From Gemmatimonadota bacterium (GTDB lineage: Bacteria > Gemmatimonadota > Gemmatimonadetes > Gemmatimonadales > Gemmatimonadaceae): DNA of 57,502 nucleotides. The notes beneath the pieces were generated by a model that was given only the letters and a program-made list of their open reading frames with translations, did no database searches and was not told where the DNA came from. Shown piece after piece: positions 16,121 through 24,452 of this stretch; the first letter of the stretch is position 1, and every line of letters begins with the position of its first letter. A program made the position numbers and the translations under genes. The stretch covers positions 1-57,502 of the forward strand of contig VHBQ01000009.1 of the NCBI GenBank assembly GCA_016871855.1, read 5' to 3'.

Positions 16121-17211
16121 ACGTTCTCCAGTCGCAGGATCTGGTCGCCCATCAGCACGCGCTGACCCACGCGCACCTGTCGTTCGCCCCGCACCGACAC
16201 GGCCACGCCATTGCGGCTCCCCGCATCGAGCAACACGAAGTCCATGTCTTCGTTGCGGATCTCAGCGTGGCTGCCGCTCATCGTCTGGTCGTATGGAAAG
16301 ACCCAGTCGCCCTTCTCGCGGCCGAGGAAGACGGCGCGCCCGGGGCTCAGGTGCAGCGAGTCGCGCACAGAGCCGTCGGCGCGCAGCTGCTGCAGCACCG
16401 CGATGTCGCCGTGGGGGAGCAGCGACCCCAGTCGGCGTGTCGAATCGGCCTCGGGGGGATTGGGCCCCGGATAGCCGAGCCGCTTGAAGCGCAGAATCTG
16501 CGAGCCGACAAGAACGGCGTCGCCGTCGGCGAGCTTCTGCGGCGCGTCGAGGAAGAGCCAGGTGCCGTTGCGCGAGCCGAGGTCTCGTATGAAGACCTGC
16601 CCCTCGCGCACCGCGAACTGCGCGTGCACCGGGCTCATGAAGACGTCATCGGGGAACTTGATCTCGCCGTCCACGCGCCCGACGATCCCTTCGCCGGAGC
16701 CCAGCGTGAAGTGCTGCGCGACGGCACCGTCGTCATCGAGCAGGGCGAGCTTGGGGCCGCTCTGTGTGGCGCGGGCGGAGAACACCTTCGTGCCGCCGGC
16801 CGGCGTGGTTGGCGTTGGGACGTTTCGCTTGGCGCCGCATCGCGGGCAGAACAGGTCACCCGCGCGCACCGGCTTGCCGCACGTGTCGCAGGTCAGCGCC
16901 TTCGCCGGCTCCGGCGGCGGCTCATGGCTCAGGCGGCCACCGCACTGCGGGCAGAATGGCAGGCCCACGTGGACGGAGGCGCCACAGAACGGACAGGCCT
17001 TCTTGTCACCCGGGCCCGGCTTCGCTGCCTCGGAGACGCGGGTGGCCGGGACGCCGCCCCCGCCAGCCGCGGACATCCGCGGCCCCCCCGGACTCATGAT
17101 GGAAGCGACCTCGATCACGCGCGCTCCCGAGGCGACGATCGGCTTCCCGCAGTCAATGCAGAAGCGCGATTCGCCCTCGTTGTCCCGTCCGCAGAAGCCG
17201 CAACGATTCAC
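16117..17211 (-). CDS. Triple zinc-ribbon, double FHA domain protein
   Basis: This 364-residue soluble protein has three four-Cys zinc ribbons (Cys4/7/18/21, Cys73/76/87/90, Cys108/111/122/125). Two FHA domains follow: the first has GR178-179, SPVH 193-196 and GSRNG 212-216; the second has GRE 297-299, SGSH 312-315 and GSRNG 331-335. FHA domains bind phosphothreonine peptides, so it is likely a substrate or adaptor of the kinase encoded next. The GTG at 17211 is supported by GAGGA just upstream and by starting at the first zinc ribbon. A frame extending to 17931 is antisense to the amidase gene and is rejected. It is the first gene of the four-gene operon. Confidence 0.9.
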   Translation of the reverse strand: MNRCGFCGRDNEGESRFCIDCGKPIVASGARVIEVASIMSPGGPRMSAAGGGGVPATRVSEAAKPGPGDKKACPFCGASVHVGLPFCPQCGGRLSHEPPPEPAKALTCDTCGKPVRAGDLFCPRCGAKRNVPTPTTPAGGTKVFSARATQSGPKLALLDDDGAVAQHFTLGSGEGIVGRVDGEIKFPDDVFMSPVHAQFAVREGQVFIRDLGSRNGTWLFLDAPQKLADGDAVLVGSQILRFKRLGYPGPNPPEADSTRRLGSLLPHGDIAVLQQLRADGSVRDSLHLSPGRAVFLGREKGDWVFPYDQTMSGSHAEIRNEDMDFVLLDAGSRNGVAVSVRGERQVRVGQRVLMGDQILRLENV

Positions 17212-17263
17212 GCAGTTCCTCGATGAGGCAGGCGCCCACCACGGTCGCCGATAAATCCCCGCA

Positions 17264-17269
17264 TATAAT
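17264..17269 (+). promoter_or_regulatory. TATAAT -10 element in the divergent intergenic region
   Basis: A perfect TATAAT stands in a short AT-rich stretch between the divergent signalling operon and the amidase gene. No convincing -35 box is seen 17 bases upstream. It would give a leader of about 80 bases for the amidase transcript. A second -10-like TATTAT (17343-17348) ends 8 bases before the amidase ATG. Confidence 0.5.
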
Positions 17270-17356
17270 GGGTTTGCGAGAAGGGTGGCGGCTAGGCGCA
17301 GGAAGGGTCCCCGGATCCAGCCCCCGGCCGAGCGCTTTTGGGTATTATTGCCTGCC

Positions 17357-19036
17357 ATGCGCCCTCGATCGCCAAGCTTGCTCGCCGTTTGGATGGCGGT
17401 GATTGCGACCGCCTGCGGCCGTCCGCCCGCACCTCCGGTGGTGGCGCCGGTCCTCGCGCCGCCACCGGCCGAGAAGCCCGCTGTCACGCCTGCCACGCCT
17501 CGTCGTGGCGTTCTGCCGCCATTCCCACGGGTCACCGGCGCTCTGGCGCTGGACGTCGTCCAGCCGACCGAGGGGCACCTCCTCTCCGTCCGGGACTCGA
17601 CCTTTGTCTTCGGCTCTGTGGGCAACGGTGACGCGATCCTGACCATCAACGGCGCGCCCGTGCGGGTGAATCCCAATGGGTCGTTCATGGCCTTCCTGCC
17701 CGTGCCGTCCGACACGGTGTACACGCTGCGGGCGATGCTGCCCAGCGGTGACACCGCGACGATGATCCGGCGCGTGCGCTTCCCGGAGCGCGGCGCCCCG
17801 GCGCGTCCCGCGCCGACGCTCGAGACGGCCGGGTACCCGCGCGCTGTCTCGCTGGTGAACACCAACGAGTACGCTGCGTCCGACACCGACGAGGTGACCG
17901 TCGCGCGCCCGATGCCCGGCGGGACGTACAAGTACTTCCTCCTGCCTGGTACGCGCGTGCCGGCGACCGGGCGGCTGGGCGGCAGCGTCCGTATTCGACT
18001 TGACAGTCAATTAGAGGCGTGGGTCGATGCCCCCGCGCTCGCGACGGGAGACACGAGCGCCGATCCCGCCGCGCGCGACGCGGCCCTGGAGGGAGCATCC
18101 CGCGTGCGGCGCGTCAGCGCCGCGCGCATCGCCACGGGCGCCGGCTACACCGATGTCGTGCTGACGATGGATGCCCGCGCCCCCATCGCCGTGGATCAGG
18201 TCGGCGACCGGTTGGCACTCACCATCTACAGCGCGCGCGCCAACCTTGACTATGTGCGCTTCGACACGCAGGACCCGTCAGTGCGGCTCGTGCGCTACGA
18301 ACAGGTGGCCAACGACCGCGTGCGCGTGGACGTGGACCTGAGTCATCCGCCGTTTGGCTATCAGGTGCTGTGGCGTTCCGGGGCGCTTGTGCTCCGCGTG
18401 CGGCACCAGCCCACGGTGGACGTTACGGCGCCGCTGCGCGACCGCCTCATCGCGGTGGACGCGGGTCATCCGCCGGGCGGCGCGACGGGTCCTACCCGTC
18501 TGCGTGAAGCCGAGGCGACGTTGGGAATCGCCGAGGAATTGAAGGCGCTGCTCGAGGCGCGCGGCGCCCGCGTGCTGATGCTCCGGGCGACGATGGACGC
18601 GGTCGCGCTCGGCGCTCGCCCCATCCGCGCGCGACAGGAGAACGCGGAGGCGTTCGTGAGCATCCATCTCAACGCGTTCGCCGACGGCGCCAATCCGTTC
18701 GCGGCCGCGCGCGGCTCAGGGACCTTCTTCTTCCATCCGCACAGCGAACCGCTCGCGCGGGCCGTGCAATCGGGGTTGGCGCGTGAGACGGGGCTGCGCG
18801 ACGAGGGGATCTTCCTGTACAACCTCGCCGTCGCGCGCGCGACGTGGTTCCCGAGCGTGCTGTGCGAGGGGGCATGGATCGTCATGCCAGAGCAGGAGGC
18901 CGCCCTGCGCACCGTGGAGTTCCGGCGCGCGTATGCGATGGGGGTGGTGGAGGGGCTGGAGGAGTACTTTGCGAGAATGGCACAGAAGGACACTGAGAGG
19001 CGCGGGGAATCACGGACGCAGCGAGAGGCACCATGA
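17357..19036 (+). CDS. N-acetylmuramoyl-L-alanine amidase lipoprotein (Amidase_3)
   Basis: This zinc amidase cuts the bond between MurNAc and the peptide stem in the periplasm. It has 559 residues. The signal peptide ends in a lipobox (ATAC) at about residue 21. About 340 residues of beta-rich sequence follow, which may include an AMIN-type cell-wall targeting domain at about 250-345. The catalytic domain (about 365-550) has zinc ligands His371 (DAGH), Glu384 or Glu386 (REAE) and His437 (SIHLNA), with catalytic Glu504 (CEGAW). The ATG at 17357 gives the lipoprotein signal; the longer frame does not. The last about 20 codons are charged and repeat-like, and the stop overlaps the next start (ATGA). 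Confidence 0.92.
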   Translation: MRPRSPSLLAVWMAVIATACGRPPAPPVVAPVLAPPPAEKPAVTPATPRRGVLPPFPRVTGALALDVVQPTEGHLLSVRDSTFVFGSVGNGDAILTINGAPVRVNPNGSFMAFLPVPSDTVYTLRAMLPSGDTATMIRRVRFPERGAPARPAPTLETAGYPRAVSLVNTNEYAASDTDEVTVARPMPGGTYKYFLLPGTRVPATGRLGGSVRIRLDSQLEAWVDAPALATGDTSADPAARDAALEGASRVRRVSAARIATGAGYTDVVLTMDARAPIAVDQVGDRLALTIYSARANLDYVRFDTQDPSVRLVRYEQVANDRVRVDVDLSHPPFGYQVLWRSGALVLRVRHQPTVDVTAPLRDRLIAVDAGHPPGGATGPTRLREAEATLGIAEELKALLEARGARVLMLRATMDAVALGARPIRARQENAEAFVSIHLNAFADGANPFAAARGSGTFFFHPHSEPLARAVQSGLARETGLRDEGIFLYNLAVARATWFPSVLCEGAWIVMPEQEAALRTVEFRRAYAMGVVEGLEEYFARMAQKDTERRGESRTQREAP

Positions 19037-22017
19037 CCATGGCGACGCATCGTCTTCACTGGCTTCCCGAGAAGCTCCGTGCCTCCCGATGCCGTTCCGT
19101 GCTCCTCCGTGCATCGCTGTGCTGCTCCGCGGTTCTCTGCGCCACTCTGTCGTTGCAGGCGCAGGCTCCTGACCAGAATTGGCGCACCATCCGCACAGCG
19201 CACTTCGACGTGCACTTCCCGGCTGAGCTCGAAGCCATCGCGCGCCGCGGCGCGGGGAGCGCCGAGCGTGCGTATGCGCGGCTCGCGCCGCGGCTCACCC
19301 CCGCGCGCGGTCGCATCGACCTCGCGATCACCGACCACGCCGACTTCAGCAACGGCTTCGCGTGGGTCTCGCCCACACCGCGCATCGTGGTGTACGCCCG
19401 GCCGCCGGTTGACGAGCGGTCGCTGCGCTTCCGCGACGACTGGCTCGACCTCGTCATCCAGCACGAGCTGGTGCACGTCTTCCACCTCGACCGTTCGCGT
19501 GGCTGGTGGCGGGCGGCGCAGCGCGTGTTCGGTCGCCAGCCGATGCTCTTCCCGAACGCGTGGTCGCCGTCCTGGCTCCTCGAAGGGCTCGCCGTGCACT
19601 ACGAATCGGCCCTCGGCGACGGCGGTCGCATCGAAGGGCGGATGCTCGTTCCAACGATCAACGCCAAGGCGGTGGACGGTCGGATGCCGCGCTTCGGCGC
19701 GTGGCCGACGTCCGTGCTGGAGTTTCCCGGCGGGGCGAGCGCGTACGCGTTTGGGGCGCTGCTCGTGCAGGACATCGGCGATCGCGGCGGTCCGGGGAGC
19801 GTCGAGCGGTTTGTCGAGCGCTCGGCCGGGCGGCTGGCGCCGTGGAGCTTCGAGCGTTCGGCGCGCGCGGCGTTCGGCACGACGTTCGCCGCGCAATATC
19901 GGCGCTTTGCCGACTCGGTCATGCGCGCCGTCGAGGGCCGCGGGATCAGGCTCCGCGCCCTGACCGACGCGTCGTGGGTCACGCGCCATCCGCGCGCGAC
20001 GGCGGACGGTCGAGTCTTGTTCACCGCCTCCAATGGGCGCGACGAAACGGGTCTCTATGAGCTTGCCCCCGCGCCCGGGGCAGTGCCGCGCCGCATCGCG
20101 CGCCGCAACTCGCTCGACGCGAATGTCGCCGCGCCCGACGGGCGCATCGTGTTCGCGCAATCAGAGTGGCGCGATTCGTGGCGCCTGACGTCCGACCTGT
20201 GGGTGCGCGAGGCCGATGGAACTGAACGCGCGATCACGAGGAGCGCGCGCCTGATCGCCCCCGACGTGCGCCGCCGCGACGGCGCCATCGTTGCGGCCCA
20301 GGTGGTGCCAGGCTCCACGCGCCTCGTGCGTGTCAGCGCGGACGGCGGCGTGACCCCGCTCACCGCGGGGAGCCTGGACACGACGTGGAGCTCGCCACGC
20401 TGGTCGCACGACGGCGCGCGCATCGCCGCCACGCGCTGGGTGCGCGGCGGCGTGATGAGCGTGGTGGTGCTCGACACGCTCGGCCGAGTGCTGCAGGTGC
20501 CGGCGAGCGCCCGTGCGGTGGTGGACGAACCGGCGTGGACGTCGGACGATCGTTCATTGCTGTTCGTCGTGAACGTCACGGGGACGGCATCGGTGTGGTC
20601 CGTGGAGCTGGCGAGTGGCGCGCTGCAGGCGGTGGCCGAGGGGGCCACATCGCTGGACTCGCCGACCCCGGTCGCCGAGGGCTTCGTGGTGATCGAGACG
20701 CGCGCGCGCGGTGAGCGTCTGGTGCGCGGCGAGATTCCCGCGCGCGCGACTACCGCGGCCGCGCGCACGGCGCAGACCCTGCCGACGCACCCGGACGAGC
20801 AGCCGCTGCCCCCTGCCGCGCCCGACACCAGCGCGCTGCGCCCGTATCGGCCACTGCGGCAGCTGATGCCGCGCTTCTGGCTTCCCCTGATCGAGACCAC
20901 GGACGAGAACCGCACGCGCTACGGCGCGTGGACCGGCGGCGGCGACATCGCAGGGCGGCACGCCTACGGGGCCACCCTACTGCACGAACCCGACCGCCGG
21001 GAGAACGAGGGCGAGTTCGCGTATCGCTTCCTTGGCTTTGGCGTGCCGCTCGTGGACGTCGCGGTGCGGCAGACGTGGGACCACACGAACCTGTCCGATA
21101 GCACGAATGCGCCGGCCGGTGTGCTCTCGCGCCGTCGCCGTTTTGCGGACGCGGCCGTGACGTTTATCCGTCAGCGCACGCGCACGGTCGCGTTCGTCGG
21201 CGGCGGCGCGGGGCTGGAATGGCGCGACTTCGTCACGGATCCAGCGCCGCTCATCAACCAGCTCGGCAGCCCGCTCTTTCTGCGGACGCTCAAGTACCCG
21301 ACGTTTGTGGCGCAGGCCGGCTTCGCCAATACGCGAACGCCGATTCTCGCGTTCGGTCCGGAGGATGGCGTGGCGCTGTCAGCGAGCGCACGCCTGCGCT
21401 GGCGCACCGATGATCGAGCGGCGACGCGCTCGACGACGTACATCGGGTCGGCCGCGGCTTACAAGTCACTGCCGTTCATCCCGGGCGTCTGGCACCACGT
21501 GCTCGCGGTGCGCGGCGCGATCGGAGTCACCGACGACCGGACGAACACCGAACTCAGGGCCGGCGGCGTGAGCGGCTCGAGCGCGGCGGTGGCGCCCGGG
21601 GTCGTCGTTGGCGACGCGCCGCGCGCGTTCTTCGTGCGCGGGTTTGAACCCGGGGCGCAGATCGGCGCGCGCGCGGCTAGCGCGTCCGTCGAGTGGCGCG
21701 CGCCGCTCGTGATCGCGAACTGGGGGCGCGGCTTCACGCCGTTCTTCGCGCAACGCGCCGCGCTTACCGCCTTCGCCGATGCGGGCGCGGCGTGGTGCCC
21801 ATCCGGCTCGCGCGCGCGCACGATCCCGTGTCCGCGCGGCGAGACGCCTCGACAGTGGATGACGTCGGTGGGTGGCGAACTCACGCTCGACGCGGCCGTG
21901 CTGAACTACGATGCGCCGTATCGGCTTCGCTTCGGATATGCGAAGCCGGTGCGGGGCAGGGTGTACGCAGCCGCTCCCGATGGCGGCGCGTACTTCAGCC
22001 TGGGACTCAGCTTCTAG
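19033..22017 (+). CDS. HExxH metalloprotease-like, beta-propeller, outer-membrane barrel fusion protein
   Basis: This 994-residue exported protein has three parts. After a signal peptide (about 1-45), residues about 50-300 resemble a gluzincin peptidase: HELVH at 144-148 and, 36 residues after the second His, Glu184 in WLLEGLAVHYES, the expected third zinc ligand. Residues about 310-570 are TolB/WD40-like propeller repeats (for example SSPRWSHDG, DEPAWTSDD). After a Pro-rich linker, residues about 620-994 alternate like a membrane beta barrel and end in a C-terminal Phe (SLGLSF), typical of BamA substrates. It is translationally coupled to the amidase, which suggests a role in cell-wall or envelope maintenance. 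Substrate unknown. Confidence 0.78.
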   Translation: MTMATHRLHWLPEKLRASRCRSVLLRASLCCSAVLCATLSLQAQAPDQNWRTIRTAHFDVHFPAELEAIARRGAGSAERAYARLAPRLTPARGRIDLAITDHADFSNGFAWVSPTPRIVVYARPPVDERSLRFRDDWLDLVIQHELVHVFHLDRSRGWWRAAQRVFGRQPMLFPNAWSPSWLLEGLAVHYESALGDGGRIEGRMLVPTINAKAVDGRMPRFGAWPTSVLEFPGGASAYAFGALLVQDIGDRGGPGSVERFVERSAGRLAPWSFERSARAAFGTTFAAQYRRFADSVMRAVEGRGIRLRALTDASWVTRHPRATADGRVLFTASNGRDETGLYELAPAPGAVPRRIARRNSLDANVAAPDGRIVFAQSEWRDSWRLTSDLWVREADGTERAITRSARLIAPDVRRRDGAIVAAQVVPGSTRLVRVSADGGVTPLTAGSLDTTWSSPRWSHDGARIAATRWVRGGVMSVVVLDTLGRVLQVPASARAVVDEPAWTSDDRSLLFVVNVTGTASVWSVELASGALQAVAEGATSLDSPTPVAEGFVVIETRARGERLVRGEIPARATTAAARTAQTLPTHPDEQPLPPAAPDTSALRPYRPLRQLMPRFWLPLIETTDENRTRYGAWTGGGDIAGRHAYGATLLHEPDRRENEGEFAYRFLGFGVPLVDVAVRQTWDHTNLSDSTNAPAGVLSRRRRFADAAVTFIRQRTRTVAFVGGGAGLEWRDFVTDPAPLINQLGSPLFLRTLKYPTFVAQAGFANTRTPILAFGPEDGVALSASARLRWRTDDRAATRSTTYIGSAAAYKSLPFIPGVWHHVLAVRGAIGVTDDRTNTELRAGGVSGSSAAVAPGVVVGDAPRAFFVRGFEPGAQIGARAASASVEWRAPLVIANWGRGFTPFFAQRAALTAFADAGAAWCPSGSRARTIPCPRGETPRQWMTSVGGELTLDAAVLNYDAPYRLRFGYAKPVRGRVYAAAPDGGAYFSLGLSF

Positions 22018-22029
22018 GGCCTAAGTCCA

Positions 22030-22200
22030 CCACGAATGTCGAAGGACGCGAAGTTGCGCGAAGAACGGCAACTGCCTGGACGCGGATTGCGCGGATGGAC
22101 GCGGATCGATCTTGGGGATCCCCCCAGGCTCCATCCGCGTCCATCCGCGCCATCCGCGAAATCCGCGTCAAGGCCGTTGCGGTGGTCGGACCATGGATGT
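22030..22200. repeat. Intergenic inverted repeat with GCGGAT words
   Basis: Between two co-directional genes, 22082-22106 pairs with 22133-22157 with one mismatch (25 bp, 26-base loop). The arms consist of repeated GCGGAT/ATCCGC words, and further weaker copies flank them. The left edge starts with CCACCACGAA, the same word as the outer arm of the repeat at 6103. Confidence 0.85.
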
Positions 22201-22240
22201 CAGGGCCGTTGTCGCCCTTCGCCTCGCGCCAATGCCGCGG

Positions 22241-22246
22241 TAGAAT
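22241..22246 (+). promoter_or_regulatory. TAGAAT -10 element just before the ATG (likely leaderless)
   Basis: TAGAAT ends 6 bases before the ATG at 22253, so transcription would begin at or near the start codon. TTCGCC lies 17 bases upstream (22218-22223) as a weak -35 candidate. There is no Shine-Dalgarno sequence. The same arrangement precedes the GH2 gene at 45383. Confidence 0.5.
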
Positions 22247-22252
22247 CCAACC

Positions 22253-22717
22253 ATGCCGTTTGTCCACCCCTCCGCCGTCATCATCGGCAACGTCACGCTC
22301 GGCCGCGACGCCTCGGTCTGGCCGACGGCGGTGCTGCGTGGCGACAGCGACGCGATCGTGATTGGCGACGAAACCAACGTGCAGGACGGGACGATCGTGC
22401 ACGTGGACCCCGGGGCGCCGGTACGCGTGGGTTCACGGGTGACGATCGGGCACCGGGCGGTGATCCACGGCTGCACCATCGAGGACGACTGCCTGATCGG
22501 CATCGGGGCGATCATCCTGAACCGGGCGGTGATCGGCGCTGGCTCGATGGTTGGCGCCGGCGCGGTGGTCACCGAGGGAATGGTGGTGCCGCCTGGGTCC
22601 TTGGTGTTGGGCGTGCCCGCAAAGGTCGTTCGGGCCGTGGACGACGAGCTGCGTCAACGCATCGCGCGCGGCGCGGCCGCCTACCTCGAGCGACTCGACG
22701 CGCTCGGCGTGCGCTAA
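22253..22717 (+). CDS. Gamma-carbonic-anhydrase-like hexapeptide protein
   Basis: The 154 residues fold as a left-handed beta helix of isoleucine-patch hexapeptide repeats, as in the YrdA/PaaY branch of gamma-carbonic anhydrases. Candidate zinc-binding histidines sit in DGTIVHVD and in GHRAVIHGC, matching the three-His pattern of the family. A C-terminal helix (about 125-154) would pack along the trimer. It may hydrate CO2, but many relatives show no activity when tested, so the reaction is uncertain. It has no signal peptide and stands as a single transcription unit with its own -10 element. Confidence 0.88.
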   Translation: MPFVHPSAVIIGNVTLGRDASVWPTAVLRGDSDAIVIGDETNVQDGTIVHVDPGAPVRVGSRVTIGHRAVIHGCTIEDDCLIGIGAIILNRAVIGAGSMVGAGAVVTEGMVVPPGSLVLGVPAKVVRAVDDELRQRIARGAAAYLERLDALGVR

Positions 22718-22747
22718 CACGCGCCGGGTGGTGTCGTCAGACTGTTT

Positions 22748-23674
22748 ATGAACCGAACTTCAGCCACAATGCTCGCTGTGCTGGCCGCGGCGTGCGGCGG
22801 CTCGGGCGGCGGTGGGCCGGCGGCGCCGGCGTCGATCCAGCGTGAGCGGCTCGACGTGCGCTACGCAAACACCTCCAACGCGCAGCGCCTCGATCTGTAT
22901 CTCCCCGCCACCGGCGACGGGCCCTTTCCGCTGATCGTCTGGATCCATGGCGGCGCGTTTTCCGGTGGAACGAAGGCGCTCGCGGCCAACTCGTCGGCTC
23001 GCCAGATGGTGACACGCGGCTTCGCGGTGGCGTCGCTCGAGTATCGGCTGAGTGGCGAGGCGCTCTTCCCGGCCGGTGTGCTCGACCTCAAGGCCGCCAT
23101 TCGACACCTGCGAGCCAACGCGGCGGTTTATCGCATCGCGCCGGAGCGCATCGGCGCGTGGGGGAGCTCCGCGGGCGGGCACCTCGCCGCCTTCCTTGGG
23201 GTCACCGGCGGCGTCGCCGAGTTCGACGACGCCACGTTGGGCAACGCAGGGCAGTCGTCGCGCGTGCAGGCGGTGGTGGACTGGTACGGTCCAGCGGATA
23301 TGCTGCAGATGGAGCCCGATGCCGTGGCGCAGGGGTGCCCCAAGTACGGCGGCCTCGGCCACGACGACGCACGCTCGCCCGAAGGGCTGTGGCTCGGCGG
23401 CAAGCCGTCGAGCATCCCGGCGGTGGCGATGAAGGCCAGCCCCGTGACTTGGGTGAGCGCCGACGATCCGCCGTTCATCATTCAGCACGGCGGACAGGAC
23501 TGCACGGTGCCGACCAATCAGGGGCGCCGCATGCGCGACGCGCTCCTCCCCGTGCTCGGCGCGTCGCGCGTCAGTTGGAGCGAGTTCCCCACGGACGGAC
23601 ACGGCGGCCCGTCATTCAGCGCGGCGGCGAACCTGAACGCGATTGCCGCGTTCTTCGACAAGTGGCTGCGGTAG
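22748..23674 (+). CDS. Alpha/beta hydrolase lipoprotein (BD-FAE/esterase type)
   Basis: This 308-residue exported esterase of the alpha/beta hydrolase fold begins with a short signal peptide and lipobox (LAAAC at about residue 16). The oxyanion motif HGGAFSGG and nucleophile elbow GSSAGG place it near feruloyl-esterase/HSL-type enzymes. The acid is expected in the HGGQDCTVP segment and the catalytic His in the DGHGG segment near the C-terminus. The substrate is unknown; relatives remove acyl groups from polysaccharides or small esters. The ATG at 22748 lacks a clear Shine-Dalgarno sequence. It converges on the GNAT gene with a 41-base gap that holds only a small 5-bp hairpin. Confidence 0.87.
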   Translation: MNRTSATMLAVLAAACGGSGGGGPAAPASIQRERLDVRYANTSNAQRLDLYLPATGDGPFPLIVWIHGGAFSGGTKALAANSSARQMVTRGFAVASLEYRLSGEALFPAGVLDLKAAIRHLRANAAVYRIAPERIGAWGSSAGGHLAAFLGVTGGVAEFDDATLGNAGQSSRVQAVVDWYGPADMLQMEPDAVAQGCPKYGGLGHDDARSPEGLWLGGKPSSIPAVAMKASPVTWVSADDPPFIIQHGGQDCTVPTNQGRRMRDALLPVLGASRVSWSEFPTDGHGGPSFSAAANLNAIAAFFDKWLR

Positions 23675-23715
23675 GGCGCTCCAGCGCGACAGGTAGATCC
23701 GTCTTCCGTCCACCG

Positions 23716-24249
23716 TCACTCGCCCTTGGCGAGTACTCGCTCATACACCGCGAACCACCACCCCGAGTGGAACCGCCGCCCACGCGCCACAAAGCCCGCG
23801 CGTTCATAGAAACGGCGTAGTGGAATGTTGGCCTCGAGCACGTCACAACGCACGGCGGTGGCGCCGTCGGCCAGGCACGTGTCGGCGATGGTCGCGAGGC
23901 ACCAGCGCCCAACGCCGCGTCCCTGGTGCGCCGGAGCGACGGCGAGGCGGTTGAGATAGCGCGCGATCGCGAGCGCGTCGTGCCACTCCACACCCTCGTA
24001 CGGATGTGTGGGAATTGGGCGCAGCGTGTACACGGCGAGCAGCCCCTCCGCACTCCGCATTTCGCCGTCCTCGCCGCTCACGACCCAGACCAATCGGTCC
24101 TCGATATTCTCGGCCACACGCTCCCGCGGGTACGCCGGCAGCCAGTTGGGGAAGCCGCGCTCCGCCAACCGCACGCCCGCGGCAGCGAGCAGGGCGAATA
24201 CCGCGTCGGTGTCATCGGCGGTTGCCAGTCGAGCGGTTGGTGTGATCAC
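23716..24249 (-). CDS. GNAT-family N-acetyltransferase
   Basis: This 177-residue cytosolic enzyme would transfer an acetyl group from acetyl-CoA to an amine. The acetyl-CoA binding motif appears as LAVAPAHQGRGVGRW in the second half, followed by the conserved ending NIPLRRFYERAGFVARG. The acceptor is unknown. It lies on the minus strand, divergent from the ribonucleotide reductase across a 510-base gap. The start codon at 24249 begins directly at the first conserved strand. Confidence 0.9.
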   Translation of the reverse strand: MITPTARLATADDTDAVFALLAAAGVRLAERGFPNWLPAYPRERVAENIEDRLVWVVSGEDGEMRSAEGLLAVYTLRPIPTHPYEGVEWHDALAIARYLNRLAVAPAHQGRGVGRWCLATIADTCLADGATAVRCDVLEANIPLRRFYERAGFVARGRRFHSGWWFAVYERVLAKGE

Positions 24250-24402
24250 GAGCCTGAGGATGAGAAAGAACGCGATGTCACAGCGCCGAGAATTCTACCG
24301 CTGACACACCCGGCTGTAACCTCCGCAAGGGCTGGTCGTCGGTAATACGGCCCGTGCTTGCAGGCAAGATCTGGCGGGACTCGCAAGGACGCGGTACTAT
24401 GA

Positions 24403-24429
24403 GCGCCCGCATCTCGGGCGCTTCGTTTT
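24403..24429 (+). terminator. Rho-independent-type terminator with no known gene upstream
   Basis: GCGCCCG (24403-24409) pairs perfectly with CGGGCGC (24415-24421) around a 5-base loop and is followed by TTCGTTTT. It reads on the plus strand, although the nearest upstream gene is on the minus strand. It may end a small RNA or act as an attenuator in a long leader. Confidence 0.6.
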
Positions 24430-24452
24430 CGGTTCTGGACGCAGGGAATAGA

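Noticed and set aside
11861-17211. Type VI secretion control module (kinase, phosphatase, FHA)
   Set aside because: This trio regulates type VI secretion in some bacteria, but no structural secretion gene is present in the window.
16117-17931. Longer version of the FHA protein starting at 17931
   Set aside because: The extra 240 codons are antisense to the amidase gene. The GTG at 17211 has a Shine-Dalgarno sequence and begins at the first zinc ribbon.
23676-23687. Terminator between the esterase and GNAT genes
   Set aside because: Only a 5-bp stem with a 2-base loop is seen and there is no T-run, so it is too weak to call.
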